Source: Pelagivirga sediminicola
GTDB taxonomy: Bacteria > Pseudomonadota > Alphaproteobacteria > Rhodobacterales > Rhodobacteraceae
Direction of reading: 5' to 3'
Length of the DNA: 64,000 bases
Assembly: GCF_003072125.1 (NCBI RefSeq)
Contig: NZ_QCYH01000003.1
Coordinates: forward strand, 255,501 to 319,500
In this document: positions 35,099 to 43,470 of the stretch, piece by piece
How the letters are laid out: the number at the start of each line of letters is the position of its first letter
How positions within the stretch are numbered: position 1 is the first letter of the stretch
Position numbers and translations under genes: made by a program
Notes under the pieces: model-generated
Database searches by the model: none
The model's input: the letters and a program-made list of their open reading frames with translations, nothing else
What the model was told of the DNA's origin: nothing

Positions 35099-35137
35099 AA
35101 AAGCGCCGGAAAGGGATCATCCCCTTCCGGCGCTTTT
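35099..35137. terminator. Strong bidirectional terminator
   Basis: AAAAGCGCCGGAAAGGGAT (35099-35117) and its near-perfect complement (35119-35137, ending CGCTTTT) form a 19-bp stem with one mismatch and flanking A/T runs on both strands. It serves the convergent CAP and L,D-transpeptidase genes. Confidence 0.85.
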
Positions 35138-35180
35138 CTATTACCGGGCATGACCCCCGGCACCGCGGCCGGAACCGCAC

Positions 35181-35678
35181 TCAGGGATAAAGCGTGATCG
35201 GCGTTCCGTCCCTGACCATCGCATAGATCCACTCCATCTCCTTGTTGGTCACCGCAATGCAGCCGGCAGTCCAGTCCGGGCGGTTACGGCCTTTGAACCC
35301 GTTCGGCTGACCATGGATGAAGATATCGCCGCCGGGGCTTTTGCCATTGGCATAGGCCTGCGCACGATCCACCACATTGGGATACGAAATGCCGATCGAC
35401 AGGTGGAACTTGCTGTTCGGATTGCGCCTGTCGATCAGATAGGTGCCTTCGGGCGTGCGCCCGTCGCCTTCCTGCATCTTGTGGCCAACCGGCATGAAAC
35501 CAAGGTCGAAATCATAATCCTCCAGCACCGTATTGTGGTGCAGCAGATACATCTTGCGCTCGCTCTTTTTCAGAACGACATGCGTGACCTCGGGTCCGCG
35601 ATATGTCTTGAACTTGGAGCTGCACGCCGCAAGCCCGACAAGCATCAGCCCGATGGCCAGAATTTTCAGAAGTCTCAT
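35181..35678 (-). CDS. L,D-transpeptidase (YkuD/ErfK-like) lipoprotein
   Basis: 165-aa lipoprotein with lipobox LAAC (Cys19). A compact YkuD domain includes KSERKMYLLHH, FMPVGHKMQEGDGRTPEGTY, His122 in IFIHGQPNG and nucleophile Cys140 in DWTAGCIAVTN. This short 'murein L,D-transpeptidase catalytic' type (YafK/DpaA-like) includes enzymes that release protein from peptidoglycan, so it may be hydrolytic rather than cross-linking. Third YkuD protein in this window, and of a different subtype from the other two. Confidence 0.92.
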   Translation of the reverse strand: MRLLKILAIGLMLVGLAACSSKFKTYRGPEVTHVVLKKSERKMYLLHHNTVLEDYDFDLGFMPVGHKMQEGDGRTPEGTYLIDRRNPNSKFHLSIGISYPNVVDRAQAYANGKSPGGDIFIHGQPNGFKGRNRPDWTAGCIAVTNKEMEWIYAMVRDGTPITLYP

Positions 35679-35756
35679 ATGCCCTACTCGATTTGTTTTT
35701 TTCCCTTCATAACCCGGATGGGCGGCATGGAGATAGGGGGAATTCGCAGCTCCGGT

Positions 35757-36971
35757 TCAAATCAATGCGAAATCGGCACATAGCTCCACATGGCTTGACC
35801 AGCGGAACTGATCGATCACGCGCAATCCGCGCAAGGCGTAACCGCCCTGGACCAGCGCGGCGGCGTCGCGCGCGAAGGTGACGGGGTTGCAGGACACATA
35901 CGCGACGCGCGGAATTGCCGCGGCGATCAGTTGCGCGACCTGCGCTTCGGCCCCGGCGCGCGGAGGGTCGATCACCGCGCCGTCGCACCGCTTCAACTCC
36001 TCCGGCAGCATCGGGCGGCGAAAGAGATCGCGCGCCTCACCGGTGAGCTGTTTCAACCCGTCCGCCTTGCGCCACGCGGCCTCCAGCGCGGCGATCATCG
36101 CCGCGTCACCCTCGACCGCGTGAACCTGCGCATTCGCCGACAGCGGCAGCGCGAAGGTGCCGCATCCCGCGAAGAGATCGACAATGCGCGACGCGCCCGC
36201 TATCGCCTCGGCAACATCTGCCAACAGCGCGGCCTCCCCCTCGGCGGTGGCCTGCAGGAACGCGCCGGGCGGCGGGACAACATCGGCGTTGCCGAAGCGC
36301 TGGACAGGCTGGCGGCGCGTGGCGATCACCTCGCCCTGCCAGGCAAGACGGGCCAGATCATGCGCCTCGGCCAGTTGCGCCAAAACGATCCGCAGCGGCC
36401 CGTCCAGATTGCGGCCCCCCGCGACATTCACGTCCAGCCCCCCACGCGACAGGCAGACCGCCACGTCCAGCGCGCCCTTGCGGCTGGCGGCATGCTGCGC
36501 CAGCGCCTCGGCCATCGGTATGGCGCGCATCAGATCGGGATGCAGCAATCGACAGTCCGGAATTTCGACGATGACGTCCGAGGCGCGGCTGTGAAACCCT
36601 GCCATCGCGCCCTTTTTCGTGCGCCGCGCGGACAGTGTCGCGCGGCGGCGCGCGCTGGGCGACGAGATGGCCATGGGGCGGAACGGGGCGTCCAGCCCGT
36701 GCGCGGCAAGGGCGGTGCGCACCACATCTTCCTTCCACGCGGCGACGAAGTCATCATCGGCATGCTGCAACTGGCAGCCACCGCAGGTCTTGAAATGGCG
36801 GCAAGGCGGGCTCACCCGGCGGTCGCTGGGCTCAAGGATGCGAATATCGCTCAGCCGCTGGCCTGTCAGCGTTCCGCTGACCACCTCGCCCGGCAGCGTC
36901 ATCGGGGCAAAGACGGGCCCCTCCGCGATACCGTCGCCATGATGGCCCAGACGTTCGATGCGATAGCTCAT
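35757..36971 (-). CDS. TrmA/RlmD-family 23S rRNA or tRNA (uracil-5)-methyltransferase
   Basis: 404 aa. An N-terminal iron-sulfur-type cysteine set (CRHFKTCGGCQLQH, then DCRLL) precedes a class I SAM domain (IVDLFAGCGTFALPL; DPPRAGAEAQ) and the catalytic YVSCNPVTFARD with the nucleophilic Cys. This is the RumA/RlmD/RlmC branch; which uridine is modified cannot be said. It lacks a clear TRAM domain, starting directly at a reduced beta-barrel (MSYRIERLGHHGDGIAEG). The start overlaps the cca stop by ATGA, making it the last gene of a four-gene overlapping operon. Confidence 0.9.
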   Translation of the reverse strand: MSYRIERLGHHGDGIAEGPVFAPMTLPGEVVSGTLTGQRLSDIRILEPSDRRVSPPCRHFKTCGGCQLQHADDDFVAAWKEDVVRTALAAHGLDAPFRPMAISSPSARRRATLSARRTKKGAMAGFHSRASDVIVEIPDCRLLHPDLMRAIPMAEALAQHAASRKGALDVAVCLSRGGLDVNVAGGRNLDGPLRIVLAQLAEAHDLARLAWQGEVIATRRQPVQRFGNADVVPPPGAFLQATAEGEAALLADVAEAIAGASRIVDLFAGCGTFALPLSANAQVHAVEGDAAMIAALEAAWRKADGLKQLTGEARDLFRRPMLPEELKRCDGAVIDPPRAGAEAQVAQLIAAAIPRVAYVSCNPVTFARDAAALVQGGYALRGLRVIDQFRWSSHVELCADFALI

Positions 36972-38122
36972 GGCGCCTCATCCAGCAGATCCTGCCGCGT
37001 CAGGGCAAAGCCCGACGCAATCCAGCGGGCCTCCAGCGTCTTTAGCCGCGCGCCCAGCGCCGCGCCCTCATAGCGCGGCATCAGGTCCTTGGCCGTGACC
37101 GGGAAAACCGCGCCCGCGCCCACATGGGCTGCTTTTAGTGCGGCGTTGTCCAGCGGCATCTCCAACATCGCGGCGCGCAGAAGCAGGATGTCGCGCGCCG
37201 CATTCGCGCCGTGCCGATAGCCCAGCGTCGACGCATCGGTGATCGCGCCGATTTCGCCGCGCAAAAGATCCAGACGCGCGCTGTCGCTGTTGGACAGGCG
37301 CAAACGGTCGCGCACATCATCGCCGCCCAGCGCGGCAAGGCGGCGCATGGCATCCGGCGCGGCGCCCGCCTCATGTTCCAGATGCACCAGCGGCGCCAGC
37401 GCGCGCGTGTCCGCGCCCGGCAGGATGCGCCCCAACGCCCCGACCTGCGCCATGGCGCCGACGGCCGGCGCCGGGTCGGGCGCGGCCAGAAGGCGGCGCA
37501 TCTCACTGCCGATCCGTTCGCGCGCAAGGCCGTACAGGCCATCGAGATGTTGCGCGATCGCGGCCAGACCCTCGGCATCCATCCCGCCCGCGCCGCCATA
37601 TTGGGCATGAAACCGGAAAAACCGAAGGATACGCAGATAATCCTCGGCAATGCGCTGCCCCGCGTCACCGACGAAACGCACCCGCCGCGCCAGCGCATCC
37701 GCCAAGCCGCCCAGCGGGTCGATGACCTGCCCGCCTGCATCCGCGTAAAGCGCATTCATCGTGAAATCGCGGCGCCGCGCATCTTCGGCCATCTCGCGGG
37801 TGAACGCGACAGTGGCGCGCCTGCCGAAGGTTTCGACATCGCGGCGGAACGTCGTCACCTCATGGGGCACGCCCTGCGCGATCAGCGTCATGGTGCCATG
37901 CTCGGCGCCGGTCGGCACCGCCTTGATCCCGACCACGGCGGCCAGTTGCGCCATCTGATCGGGCGTGGCGTCGGTGGCAAGGTCCAGATCCTCGACCGGC
38001 TCATCCAGAACGGCGTTCCGGACCGCCCCGCCCACCAGCCAAACGCGATGGCCTGCCGCCTCAAACGCCGCGAACACCGCCTGCAGCGACGGCTCGCTCA
38101 GCCAGGGCGCATCTATCCTCAC
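36968..38122 (-). CDS. CCA tRNA nucleotidyltransferase / poly(A) polymerase family
   Basis: 384 aa. The nucleotidyltransferase head (VWLVGGAVRNAVLDEPVEDLDLATDATP with the catalytic DxD) is followed by RRDFTMNALYAD and the RNA-binding body (RILRFFRFHAQYG). The family adds CCA to tRNA 3' ends. The GTG start at 38122 overlaps the Nudix stop by GTGA and gives VRIDAPWLSEPSLQAVF, the usual beginning in this order; longer upstream frames run antisense to nothing but over the Nudix gene. Confidence 0.92.
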   Translation of the reverse strand: MRIDAPWLSEPSLQAVFAAFEAAGHRVWLVGGAVRNAVLDEPVEDLDLATDATPDQMAQLAAVVGIKAVPTGAEHGTMTLIAQGVPHEVTTFRRDVETFGRRATVAFTREMAEDARRRDFTMNALYADAGGQVIDPLGGLADALARRVRFVGDAGQRIAEDYLRILRFFRFHAQYGGAGGMDAEGLAAIAQHLDGLYGLARERIGSEMRRLLAAPDPAPAVGAMAQVGALGRILPGADTRALAPLVHLEHEAGAAPDAMRRLAALGGDDVRDRLRLSNSDSARLDLLRGEIGAITDASTLGYRHGANAARDILLLRAAMLEMPLDNAALKAAHVGAGAVFPVTAKDLMPRYEGAALGARLKTLEARWIASGFALTRQDLLDEAP

Positions 38123-38724
38123 GGCGATCCTGCCACGTCTGCCAATGCGCGCAGCATCCGCGCGGTCGCGCCCCAGATGTAATAGGGGCCGAACGGCACG
38201 GTATAATACCGCCGCATCGTCCCCCGCCAATAGCGTGCCTCGATCCGATAGCGAGCCTGCTGCAACACGTGATCGAGCGGCACGTCGAACACTTCGGCCA
38301 CTTCGGCCTCTTCCGGAACGGGTGTGTAGGGCGAAAGGATGCGGGCAACGACGGGCGTGACGAGAAACCCCGTCACCGTCTCATGCGTGGGAAGGTATCC
38401 CAACACCTCGACATTGCCCGGTTGCAGGCCGATTTCCTCATGCGCCTCCCGCAGCGCGGCGGCCGTCACGTCGGCGTCGCCCTCGTCCTGCTTGCCGCCC
38501 GGAAAGGCAATCTGGCCGGGATGATGCTTGAGCGCGGACGAGCGGTGCGTCAATACCACCCGCGCGCCGCCTGCGCCCATCATCAGCGGGACCAGAACGC
38601 CGGCCGGGCGCAGGCGGCGCCCCGGCGACAGGACGGTTTCGGGGTTCAGATCGAAATCGGAGGTCGCATCGTGCGCGCGGCCCAGCGCGCCCGCCACTGC
38701 AGCAATCGGATCGGCCGCCGTCAT
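38119..38724 (-). CDS. Nudix hydrolase, CoA pyrophosphatase-like (NudL)
   Basis: 201 aa. Nudix box GGKQDEGDADVTAAALREAHEEIGL with the preceding HHPGQIAFPGG, the extended UPF0035 motif that marks coenzyme A diphosphatases. Later GYLPTHETVTGFLVTPVVA and WRGTMRRYYTVPFGPYYIWGATARML fit the same group. Overlaps hslO upstream and the cca gene downstream by 4 bp each. Confidence 0.92.
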   Translation of the reverse strand: MTAADPIAAVAGALGRAHDATSDFDLNPETVLSPGRRLRPAGVLVPLMMGAGGARVVLTHRSSALKHHPGQIAFPGGKQDEGDADVTAAALREAHEEIGLQPGNVEVLGYLPTHETVTGFLVTPVVARILSPYTPVPEEAEVAEVFDVPLDHVLQQARYRIEARYWRGTMRRYYTVPFGPYYIWGATARMLRALADVAGSP

Positions 38725-39737
38725 GGCGTGCCGCCATCATCCTTGCTGCCTGCGCCCTGCCCCTCCCCGTCGAACCCCAGCGTATCGGGATCCAGATCGT
38801 AATGCGCGCCGCAGAACTGGCAATCGGCCGTGACGCGGCCCTCATCCGTGGTCATCGTCTGGATGTCCTTGGCCGAATAGATCGACAGGCTCTGGCGCAC
38901 GCGCTCTTCCGAGCAGGTGCAGCCAAAGCGGACAGGCTGCGCGTCGAATACGCGCGGCATCTCCTCGTGGAAAAGGCGCAGCAACAGGTCGGTCGGCGCG
39001 ACGCTGGGGCCGATCAGCTCCAGCTCGTCAACCGTATCAAGAAGGATATTGGCCCGGTTCCAGTTCTCCCCCTCCTCGCCCTCCGGCGCGACATCGGCAG
39101 GCTGCAACAGGCCGGCCTCGCCGCTGCCGCCTTCGGTAACGAGCGGCGATGCCTTGGGCATATGTTGCAGCATGACGCCCCCGGCGCGCCAATGCTCAGC
39201 CCCGCCCTGCTCGGTCGAGCGGCCAAAGCTGAGCGCAAAGCGGGTCGGGATCTGTTCGGACTGGGCAAAATACGCCTCGGCGCAGGCGCGCAGGCTGCCG
39301 CCGTCCAGCGGCGTGATGCCCTGATAGGGGGTCATGTCCTTGCCCTGATCGATCATGATCGCGAAATAGCCCTCGCCCACCTGCGCGAACGGCTCGGCAT
39401 CCGTCAGGCGATCGGCGTCATAGCTGGCATAGGCGCGGATGCGGGCAGGCTCGCCCTCCTCGGTAGGGCCATAGTAATCGGTCGCGATCATGCGGACCGG
39501 GCCATTCGACTGAACCTGCAGCGACAATTTCCAGCGCAGCTTGATCGTCTGGCCGATCAGGGCCGTCAGAAGGGCCATTTCGGCCACCAGCGCCTCGACC
39601 ACCGGGGGATACTCATGCTGTTTCAGAATACCGCCCAGCACCCCGTCGAGGCGCGCAACACGCCCGCGAATATCCGAATTATCCAGCTGGAACGGCAGAA
39701 CCGTGTCGTCCCAGGCAAGTTTTTTACCGAGTGTCAT
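38721..39737 (-). CDS. hslO: Redox-regulated chaperone Hsp33
   Basis: 338 aa. N-terminal substrate-binding domain (FQLDNSDIRGRVARLDGVL) and the C-terminal redox switch with zinc-binding cysteines CTC and CQFC. Under oxidative stress the zinc is released and the holdase is activated. An acidic insertion (about 218-232, APEGEEGENW) and a polar C-terminal tail make it slightly longer than the ~290-aa enterobacterial form. AAGGAA precedes the ATG. First gene of the overlapping hslO-nudL-cca-methyltransferase operon. Confidence 0.96.
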   Translation of the reverse strand: MTLGKKLAWDDTVLPFQLDNSDIRGRVARLDGVLGGILKQHEYPPVVEALVAEMALLTALIGQTIKLRWKLSLQVQSNGPVRMIATDYYGPTEEGEPARIRAYASYDADRLTDAEPFAQVGEGYFAIMIDQGKDMTPYQGITPLDGGSLRACAEAYFAQSEQIPTRFALSFGRSTEQGGAEHWRAGGVMLQHMPKASPLVTEGGSGEAGLLQPADVAPEGEEGENWNRANILLDTVDELELIGPSVAPTDLLLRLFHEEMPRVFDAQPVRFGCTCSEERVRQSLSIYSAKDIQTMTTDEGRVTADCQFCGAHYDLDPDTLGFDGEGQGAGSKDDGGTP

Positions 39738-39818
39738 GGGGTTTCCTTATCTGCCGGACCTTGGCATATCGCGAAGATATAGGCAGGGGCAACCCGCCGT
39801 CCAAGGGGAACGAGCGAT

Positions 39819-40262
39819 ATGATCAGACGCGTGGGATCGCCGCCGCGACATGACCAGAGATATCGTGTGCGCCGCGGCGTCTATGCCATCCTGCCGCGGC
39901 CGCGCGGCCTGCTTGTCACGCGGCAGGAGGCGGAAACGACCGAATTGCAACTGCCCGGCGGCGGCATCGATCCGGGCGAATCACCGCTGCGGGCCCTCCA
40001 CCGGGAGGTGATGGAAGAGACCGGATGGATCATCGCGGCACCGCGCCGGATGGGGGCGTTCCGCCGCTTCGTCTATATGCCCGAATATGACATGTGGGCC
40101 GAAAAGCTGTGCACGATATACGTTGCTCGCCCGGTGCGCGCCTTGTGCGCCCCAACCGAGGCAGGGCACACCCCCCTGGTCATAAGCGCGGACGATGCGG
40201 CACGGAATTTGAGCAACGAGGGCGACAGGATGTTCGTCAGCCGCTGGGCCGAATTGGCTTGA
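39819..40262 (+). CDS. Nudix hydrolase, substrate unknown
   Basis: 147 aa with a complete Nudix box (LPGGGIDPGESPLRALHREV then MEETGW) inside a short alpha/beta protein. RRGVYAILPRPRGLLVT and AEKLCTIYVARPVRAL suggest a nucleoside-diphosphate-sugar or (d)NTP pyrophosphatase, but no subgroup is clear. AAGGGGAA upstream supports the start. Its 3' end overlaps the convergent PP2C gene by 26 bp. Confidence 0.88.
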   Translation: MIRRVGSPPRHDQRYRVRRGVYAILPRPRGLLVTRQEAETTELQLPGGGIDPGESPLRALHREVMEETGWIIAAPRRMGAFRRFVYMPEYDMWAEKLCTIYVARPVRALCAPTEAGHTPLVISADDAARNLSNEGDRMFVSRWAELA

Positions 40263-41529
40263 TTTCCAGTAGGATGGCGGACACGTCATCGGCGAAATTG
40301 TCATCGCCCGAGAATTCGGCCAGCTTCCAGATCAACGATTCAAGGCACGCCATTGCGCGCACGCCGCGCAGGTCGCGCAGGATGCGGCCCAGCCCGTCAT
40401 CGTCCAGAAGCGTGCCATCCTGCGCCGCGCATTCCGTGACCCCGTCAGAATGGATCATCAGCCGATCGCCTGGCGCAAGCTGCACCTCGAATTCCTGAAA
40501 TTCGGCGCCGGGAATAAGGCCCACCGGCAAGCCGCCGCAGCCCACCGCCTCGACCGTGCCATCGGCGCGCTGCACCGCCGGATAAGGGTGGCCCGCCTGC
40601 GCCATCACGACGCGGCCGGTCGCCAGATCGACATCGGCCAGCAGCAGGGTGAAATAATGCTCGGTCTCCATTTCGTTCAGGAACAGATTGTTGAGGGCCG
40701 CGATCGTCTGGCCCGGGGGGTGCGGCGCGAAGGTGCCGTCGGGCATTCGGCGCATCGCGACATTCTGTTCGGGGGCCGCGCCGGACAGGTATCCGGCCAG
40801 ACGCGCCGTCATCAGTGCCGAACTGATCCCGTGGCCGGACACATCGATTCCGTAAAGACCGATGCGGGTGTCGCTGATCGCATATGTGCCCACCAGATCG
40901 CCGCCGACATGCCCCGATGACCTCAGCAGCATGGACACTTCTGCGGTGCCGTAATCGCGGTGGCGATCGCTGACCAGCGATTGCTGCAGCTTCTTTGCCT
41001 CGATCAAATCATTGTCGAGCGAATCATAGAGCGCACGAAGTTCCCCCAACGTCGAGCTGACAAGTTGGTTTTTCTGAGTCAGCTCACGCTCCATCTGCAA
41101 TATCCGCTCGCCCGCAGCGATGCGCGCGCGCAATTCGCCCGGATTGACGGGTTTGGTGAGGAAATCATCGGCGCCGGCATCCAGCCCGCTGGCGATTTCC
41201 GCCTTGTCCGATTTGGACGTCAGAAGGATGAAATACCCATAATTTTCCCGCGCCATCTGCCGAAACCGGCCGCAGAACTCGATGCCGGACATGCCAGGCA
41301 TCATCCAGTCGCTCAGCACCAGATCCGGCGGCGTCTGGCGGCAGATTTCCAATGCGGCCTCGCCCGAGTCAGCCTCGGTGATAGCAAATCCCCATTTTTT
41401 CAATGACGCCGCGAGGATGCGGCGTTGAAGACGGCTGTCGTCCACGACAAGGATATGCCGGATTGCACGCGGCGCGGTTGGCGCGTCGCTCGCCTCGCCC
41501 GCGGGCGCCAGATCAATGGAATGGGACAC
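40237..41529 (-). CDS. Response regulator with PP2C (SpoIIE/RsbU-type) phosphatase output
   Basis: 430 aa. Receiver domain (about 22-140; Asp74 in VLSDWMMPGM, Lys in LTKPVNPG), a coiled-coil linker (about 143-185), and a metal-dependent serine phosphatase (GDLVGTYAI, YGIDVSGHGISSALMTARL, HSDGVTE, FADDVSAILL). Such proteins dephosphorylate an anti-sigma-factor antagonist in partner-switching systems; RbaY of Rhodobacter is the closest analogue I know of. GTG at 41529 is chosen since GAAGGGA lies 6 bp before it; the ATG eleven codons upstream has none. Divergent from an Hpt gene, with a CtrA-like site between. Confidence 0.92.
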   Translation of the reverse strand: MSHSIDLAPAGEASDAPTAPRAIRHILVVDDSRLQRRILAASLKKWGFAITEADSGEAALEICRQTPPDLVLSDWMMPGMSGIEFCGRFRQMARENYGYFILLTSKSDKAEIASGLDAGADDFLTKPVNPGELRARIAAGERILQMERELTQKNQLVSSTLGELRALYDSLDNDLIEAKKLQQSLVSDRHRDYGTAEVSMLLRSSGHVGGDLVGTYAISDTRIGLYGIDVSGHGISSALMTARLAGYLSGAAPEQNVAMRRMPDGTFAPHPPGQTIAALNNLFLNEMETEHYFTLLLADVDLATGRVVMAQAGHPYPAVQRADGTVEAVGCGGLPVGLIPGAEFQEFEVQLAPGDRLMIHSDGVTECAAQDGTLLDDDGLGRILRDLRGVRAMACLESLIWKLAEFSGDDNFADDVSAILLEIKPIRPSG

Positions 41530-41575
41530 AATATTTCCCTTCGAACTCAATCCGAAAGTCATAGCGCACGGCGGC

Positions 41576-41591
41576 TTAACATTCGGTGAAC
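41576..41591. promoter_or_regulatory. Near-consensus CtrA-like site between PP2C and Hpt genes
   Basis: TTAA (41576-41579), seven bases, TGAAC (41587-41591): one mismatch to TTAA-N7-TTAAC. It lies in the 147-bp divergent promoter region. Confidence 0.35.
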
Positions 41592-41676
41592 GCGAAAAAC
41601 ATTCGGCCTTCCAGTGCTCAATAACCTGCCGTTAAGGAGTTTGCGCCATCCTCATCGGCCAAGGAGGGATGCAAAA

Positions 41677-42018
41677 ATGATCGATTGGGCCCGGATCACC
41701 GAATTGCGCGACGAGATCGGCGCCGATGATTTCTGTGATGTGGTCGTGCTGTTTCTGGAAGAGGTGGAAGAGGAAATCTGCCAACTGCGCGACGGTTGCG
41801 AAACGGCCCAGTTGGAGGCAAGACTGCACATGCTCAAGGGCAGCGCGCTGAACCTGGGGTTTCGCACCTTTTCGGAGTTTTGCCAGAGGGCTGAGACGGC
41901 GGCTGCAAACGGCCAGCATGCGCAGATCGACATGCCCGCCACATTGGCCAGTTTCGATGCGTCAAAAACCGCATTTCTGTCGGGTTTGGAGCGGCTCAAA
42001 TCCGGCGCAGAGGCCTGA
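41677..42018 (+). CDS. Hpt-domain phosphotransfer protein
   Basis: 113 aa, essentially a four-helix Hpt domain. The phospho-accepting His51 lies in ARLHMLKGSALNLGF. AAGGAGG at 41661-41667 is one of the best ribosome sites in the window and sets the start. No kinase is adjacent, so it is an orphan phosphotransfer protein, likely to exchange phosphate with the divergently encoded receiver-PP2C protein. Confidence 0.92.
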   Translation: MIDWARITELRDEIGADDFCDVVVLFLEEVEEEICQLRDGCETAQLEARLHMLKGSALNLGFRTFSEFCQRAETAAANGQHAQIDMPATLASFDASKTAFLSGLERLKSGAEA

Positions 42019-42054
42019 GAGGGCCGCCGGCAAACGCACGAGCCGCTGGCCCCG

Positions 42055-43293
42055 TCAGATCAGGAACTCGGCCAATACTTGGTCATCGGTTATGTCGCGA
42101 TAATCGAACCCGGCCGACGTGAACGCGGCCAGAAGGCGCGCGAAATTCTCTTCGCGGCTGGTCTCGATCCCGATCAGCACCGAGCCGAAGTTGCGCGCGG
42201 ATTTCTTGAGATATTCGAACCGGGCGATGTCGTCTTCGGGGCCCAGCAGGTTCAGAAAGTCCTTCAGCGCACCGGGCCGCTGGGGCATGCGCAGGATGAA
42301 GTACTTCTTTACACCCGAATGGCGCTGCGCCCGTTCCTTGACCTCGGGCAACCGCTCGAAATCGAAATTCCCGCCGGAGGTCACGCAGACCACCGTCTTG
42401 CCGCGGATGCGGTTTCTCATGTCTTTCAGCGCATCGACGGACAATGCGCCGGCAGGCTCCAGCACGATCCCCTCGATGTTCAGCATCTCGATCATCGTGG
42501 TGCAGAGCCGATCCTCGTTCACGGTCACAGCCTGTCCAGGGTCCAGATGACGCAAACGCTGGAACGTCCGCTCGCCGATCTGGGCGACGGCGGCGCCATC
42601 GGCAAAGGTGTTCACGTGATCCAGCCGCACCGGCGCACCCGCCAGCAGCGCGGCATGCAGGCTTGCACCGCCCGCGGGCTCGACAAGGGTAATCTCCGCA
42701 AGATCCCCGACATAGCTGCACACGCCGGCCGACAGCCCCCCGCCGCCAACAGGCATGACAATGAGGTCGGGCATCCCGCCCAGATCACGCTCGATCTCGA
42801 CCATCACCGACGCCTGCCCTTCGATCACGTCCTCATCGTCGAAGGGCGACAGGAAATGTGCGCCGATCCGCGCGCAATACTCCTGCGCCGCCGCAAGCGT
42901 GACGTCGAAATAGTCACCCGTCAGCTCGACGCGGACATTGTCGCCGCCGAAAATGCGCGTCTTGCCGATTTTCTGCTGCGGCGTCGTGACGGGCATGAAA
43001 ATCACGCCCTGAACCCCGAAATGCCTGCACATGAAGGCGACGCCCTGCGCATGGTTGCCGGCACTTGCACAGACGAATGTCGGCGTCTCGCCGCCCTTTG
43101 CCAGAACCTTGCGCATCGCATTGAACGCCCCGCGCAGCTTGTACGAGCGAACCGGGGTCAGATCCTCCCGCTTGAGCAGGATGTTGGCGTCATACCGCTC
43201 CGACAGATGCTCATTGCGCTGCAGCGGCGTGGCGTCGAAGACGGAGCGCATGGCGGCCTCGGCGGCCCGCGCTTTTTGCTGAAAATCACTCAT
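42055..43293 (-). CDS. ilvA: Threonine dehydratase (ammonia-lyase)
   Basis: 412-aa pyridoxal-phosphate enzyme converting threonine to 2-oxobutyrate, the first step to isoleucine. The PLP lysine lies in VRSYKLRGAFNAM, the phosphate loop is MPVGGGGLSAGV, and SAGNHAQGVAFMC is conserved. The C-terminus (about 325-412; KKYFILRMPQRPGALKDFLNLL) is one ACT-like regulatory domain with a following DYRDITDDQVLAEFLI segment, which fits the shorter biosynthetic IlvA group. The ATG at 43293 gives MSDFQQKARAAEAAM. Confidence 0.94.
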   Translation of the reverse strand: MSDFQQKARAAEAAMRSVFDATPLQRNEHLSERYDANILLKREDLTPVRSYKLRGAFNAMRKVLAKGGETPTFVCASAGNHAQGVAFMCRHFGVQGVIFMPVTTPQQKIGKTRIFGGDNVRVELTGDYFDVTLAAAQEYCARIGAHFLSPFDDEDVIEGQASVMVEIERDLGGMPDLIVMPVGGGGLSAGVCSYVGDLAEITLVEPAGGASLHAALLAGAPVRLDHVNTFADGAAVAQIGERTFQRLRHLDPGQAVTVNEDRLCTTMIEMLNIEGIVLEPAGALSVDALKDMRNRIRGKTVVCVTSGGNFDFERLPEVKERAQRHSGVKKYFILRMPQRPGALKDFLNLLGPEDDIARFEYLKKSARNFGSVLIGIETSREENFARLLAAFTSAGFDYRDITDDQVLAEFLI

Positions 43294-43470
43294 GCCGATA
43301 TGCCTGCCCCAACCCGTGCCGAGGCGCAAGGCGTCCCATGCATGACACGTCGTTTTCGCCGTATCGCTGCCATCCGGCCTCTGTGCGCGCGGCGCGCCGC
43401 AATGGGGCGCCTTGCCTGACCCTGGAAAACCCGCTAAGCCCCGGCGCGACCCTGATAAAGGAAAATATTC

